Source: Batillaria attramentaria
Taxonomy: Eukaryota > Mollusca > Gastropoda > Batillariidae
DNA: 64,000 nucleotides
Direction: 5' to 3'
NCBI GenBank assembly: GCA_018292915.2
Contig: JACVVK020000533.1
Coordinates: 337,001 to 401,000 of the forward strand
A program made the position numbers and the translations under genes. The notes under the pieces were generated by a model. The model saw only the letters and a list, made by a program, of their open reading frames with translations. It was not told the DNA's origin and did not search any database. Below are positions 61,177-64,000 of this stretch, one piece after another. Position 1 is the stretch's first letter. Every line of letters starts with the position of its first letter.

Positions 61177-61253
61177 ATACAGACAAAGAGAGAGAGGGAG
61201 AGGTTACCATTGCCACGTCCCCAGTCTTTCGCCTTCATAAACGTTATTTGCAG

Positions 61254-61268
61254 ATCATCACGGGCTGA
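61254..61268 (+). CDS. speculative terminal exon of gene C
   Basis: TTATTTGCAG is followed in phase 0 by codons for IITG and a TGA stop. It would end gene C much as exon 23 ends gene B. It is short and has no AATAAA nearby, so support is weak. Confidence 0.2.
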   Translation: MITG

Positions 61269-61480
61269 GGGAAAAAGGCAAGCAGTTGTTCCTGCAGCCA
61301 ACAAGGCCTATCGGAATCGAATAATTATTATGCTGAGCAAAGCAGGTAGAATGGCACAGAAAGCCGGTTATTGTATTTGTCATTTATTTTTGCGAGTCGA
61401 TTAACAGTGAAACGACAACCAGCATGGCTTGTGTGGTATATCAAAATGGAAGCTCATCCCCACATTTGTTGTACTCTGTG

Positions 61481-61484
<4 letters not shown>

Positions 61485-61561
<77 letters not shown>
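61485..61561. repeat. (GT)n(GA)n microsatellite
   Basis: Followed by a duplicated GTTCAATGT-GTTTAC motif. Confidence 0.95.
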
Positions 61562-61567
<6 letters not shown>

Positions 61568-61814
61568 TACGTTCAATGTGTTTACGTTCAATGTATTTAC
61601 TAAATTTACTATGGTCCGATGTGCTACTGTCATCCCTCCCCACATCAATCGTTAGTAATAATTGATCAATACTTTGTGTTTAATAATCGTTATTGAATTT
61701 CGTTTTTACCTCTTTGATTTCTTCTGTTAAATATCATCACATGACGATCAGACACAGTTCTCTGCCAAAAGGTTCTTTCTACATAAGTATAAAGAACAGA
61801 GATGAAACCTTTTT

Positions 61815-62019
61815 AAGTTGTTTCTCTATAGAGAAACAACTTTATGAGACGGGGCAGATTTTGCTACGCGCAGCAGCAAGTTTCAGTGATACAAAACAAG
61901 ACTGTGACGTTTCTCCACACAATACTTACTTTCACGCACACAGTGACGTAACGAAATCTGCGTCATAGACACCTTACGTGCACACTATGCTGCTGCGTTC
62001 TTTCTGGCGGGAGTTGTGA

Positions 62020-62089
<70 letters not shown>

Positions 62090-63510
62090 GATGTAATGAT
62101 GGCTATCTCCTAAACCACCTCGTTGGAGGCCTTTTTACTTTGAGATAAAATGGGAATTCACCTTCTCCAGAGCTACCTTTCACGATTTTCAGCCTGCTGC
62201 ATTTTCAGAAGAGTTATCGCCGATTTTAAAAAATCGGTCATGTTACGAATTTTTTCGTAAAAAATGTTCAAATGGCTTCATTTTCTGAAATTGGGAAGAT
62301 CATCCAGTTATACTGCCTGTTTTCGTAGCACAGCTCTGTAGCTCTGACAGGTTTTGTGTAAGAAAAATATTTCCGAGGTAGGGGTGGTTTCCATATAAGG
62401 CCAAATATCTATGAAAAGACTCCTTCAAATTACTCATCATTCCGGTATTTTAGTCACTTGTGCCAACTGCACATATGACATGAACTACTGCACTATTATA
62501 GCTTTAGTATTAAGAATAGCAGAGCTTTTAGATAAACACATTTTTCACGTTTCTGCGAGAAGCGCCGGTCAAAAAAGTTCCAATTTTGCAATTTCGTAAG
62601 TACAATCCAAGGCACTTAAGTCCACGTTTCATCAGCTCTCTAGATCTTCCCGATTTTATGTAAAAATTCATTCAGTCTCGGAAGTCACAAAAGCAACAAG
62701 GAAATCACAAGATATGTAGAAGTATCATCTGTCAGACGAGCAGCGTGAGGCTGACGTCAAATGTTTGGTTCACAGACAAAACCTGCAAGTATCGTCACTG
62801 CTTCCGACATTTCATCAGCCCTCTAGATCTTCCAGATTTCATGTGAAAAATAATTCAGTCGGAGAAGTCACAAAGCCAACAGGGAAATCACAAGACATGA
62901 ACAAGCATCCTCAGACGATCTCAGTGCTAGAGGCTGACGTCAAAAGTTTACTTCACGGAATTGACGTCATCTCTCTCTCTCTGTATGACGACCTGCCTGA
63001 GGCTGACGTCAAATGTTTAGTTCACGGAACTGACCTCTCTCTCTCTCTCTCTAACTTCCTCTACCTTTGGAAAATAAAGTTTTCTTGATTCTTGATTCTT
63101 GATTCTCTCTCTGGGGAGCCAGGGTGGCCGAATGGTAGAGCGTTGGACTTTCAATGCTTGGGCCGAGAGTTCGAATCCCGGCCGCTGGGGCCAAATATTT
63201 GTGCTGGCCTTTTTCTTGTTGCCCCGTCTTTGATATCACCCTTATTTGGGGGAAAAGGACGTTAAACTCCTAAACACCCACCCACCCAACCTCTCTGTGT
63301 CTCTCTCTCTCTCTCTCCCTTCTTCCCCCACCCGGCCCCACCCCCAGTCACGTGGCTAATCGGTCGAGGTCGTAGAGGATCTAGTGTCATCGGTAGAACT
63401 TGGAGAGGGGAGAACCGGCAACAATAACAACAAAACAGACAAAATAAAATGAAGTTTGGAGAAAAAACTTTGTAGGACGGGGCCGTTCCTCCTTGTTTTT
63501 TTTTTTTTTT
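61815..63510 (+). mobile_element. 1.6-kb interspersed repeat, copy 2
   Basis: Same order as 5905-7540: 28-bp palindrome (61815-61842), GTGACGTTTCTCCACACAAT, (GT)n (62029-62086), the GACGTCAAATGTTTAGTTCA modules, the embedded SINE and the AACAAAACAGACAAAATAAA end. Several point changes and indels separate the copies. Confidence 0.7.
63113..63290 (+). mobile_element. tRNA-derived SINE inside the 1.6-kb repeat
   Basis: Occupies the same place as 7149-7320. It is preceded by GATTCTTGATTCTTGATTCT, a (TTGATTC)n tail not seen in copy 1. Confidence 0.85.
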
Positions 63511-63650
63511 GTTTTTTTTTTTTTTTGGGGGGGGGGGGGGCAAAGAACCATCGATGAACAAGTATTATTAATCATGGTGCCCTCCCATCCTCTCTATGTC
63601 AACACGATCAACATTATGACTCAGTACATCGGTGTTTCCAGCTTCATAAA

Positions 63651-63830
63651 GTAATAATAATAGTAATGGGTATTTCAGGGACGCCCTCCCTCCCGGAGGA
63701 GGTCAGGGCGCCTTACAGTCAACACGCACTCACTCACACAGAAACGGAAACACACGCAACATTCCTTCACACATACAGTTAACTACAAACACATAATGTG
63801 CAGCATCATACACGGCCTCCGCTGCCCCCG

Positions 63831-63908
<78 letters not shown>

Positions 63909-64000
63909 TGTGTGTATTTGTTGGTATGATTGCGGGAGTACTCGCATTGAGTCACTTTGTAAGAATTTTGCGCTATATAAGTACAGTTCATTATTATTAT
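63651..64000. repeat. (AAT)n-led dispersed repeat copy 2, (CA)n and SINE-like 3' end
   Basis: 63651-63830 matches 33029-33223. (CA)n spans 63831-63905. The right end has GCGCTATATAAGTACAGTTC and (ATT)n, typical of a non-LTR/SINE 3' tail. The window ends inside it. Confidence 0.7.

Overview
This window is eukaryotic. It has phase-consistent GT-AG introns, a high density of (CA)n/(TG)n microsatellites, a tRNA-derived SINE at about 20 sites, several TIR transposons and a short (TTAGGG)n tract. The protein families and this repeat style suggest a mollusc, most likely a marine gastropod. That placement is inference. No prokaryotic operon, tRNA gene, rRNA gene or CRISPR array is visible.

The main content is a cluster of three paralogous secreted multidomain genes resembling von Willebrand factor D and EGF domain (VWDE) proteins. 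I rebuilt them exon by exon from splice sites, reading phase and paralogue comparison. Gene A (minus, 10147 to 7826) has only the four 5' exons: signal peptide, D8C domain and a short Cys-rich exon. Gene B (plus, 18895 to 36355) is complete in my model: 23 exons and about 1070 residues. Gene C (plus, 39345 to at least 60273) has 23 exons and at least 1184 residues; its 3' end is uncertain. B and C share the order signal peptide, D8C, Cys-rich exon, Ig-like module, Cys-rich link, vWD, basic processing-like site, EGF-like, DS-C-C modules and C-terminal Ig-like module. C has an extra Ig-like repeat made through a fused exon. The products should be secreted or extracellular; adhesion or immune recognition is inference.

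Region by region: 1-7.8 kb is mostly intergenic, with weak minus-strand exons, a near-perfect 174-bp-arm hairpin and a 1.6 kb repeat whose second copy is at 61.8-63.5 kb. 7.8-10.15 kb is gene A. 11.4-15.2 kb holds a broken NAD(P)-binding (flavin/biliverdin-reductase-like) gene hit by two transposons: a THAP/P-element-like element 4 bp upstream of a 3' splice site and an 843-bp foldback element inside the exon. 15.5-18.9 kb has minisatellites, a telomere-like tract and one possible terminal exon. 18.9-36.4 kb is gene B, with a PIF/Harbinger remnant nested in another repeat and two GGGCCC-ended MITEs in its introns. 36.4-39.3 kb is repeat-rich intergenic. 39.3-60.3 kb is gene C, with a TIR element full of TGACCTTGA/TCAAGGTCA motifs in intron 1. 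60.3-64 kb holds another hairpin, microsatellites and the second copy of the 1.6 kb repeat.
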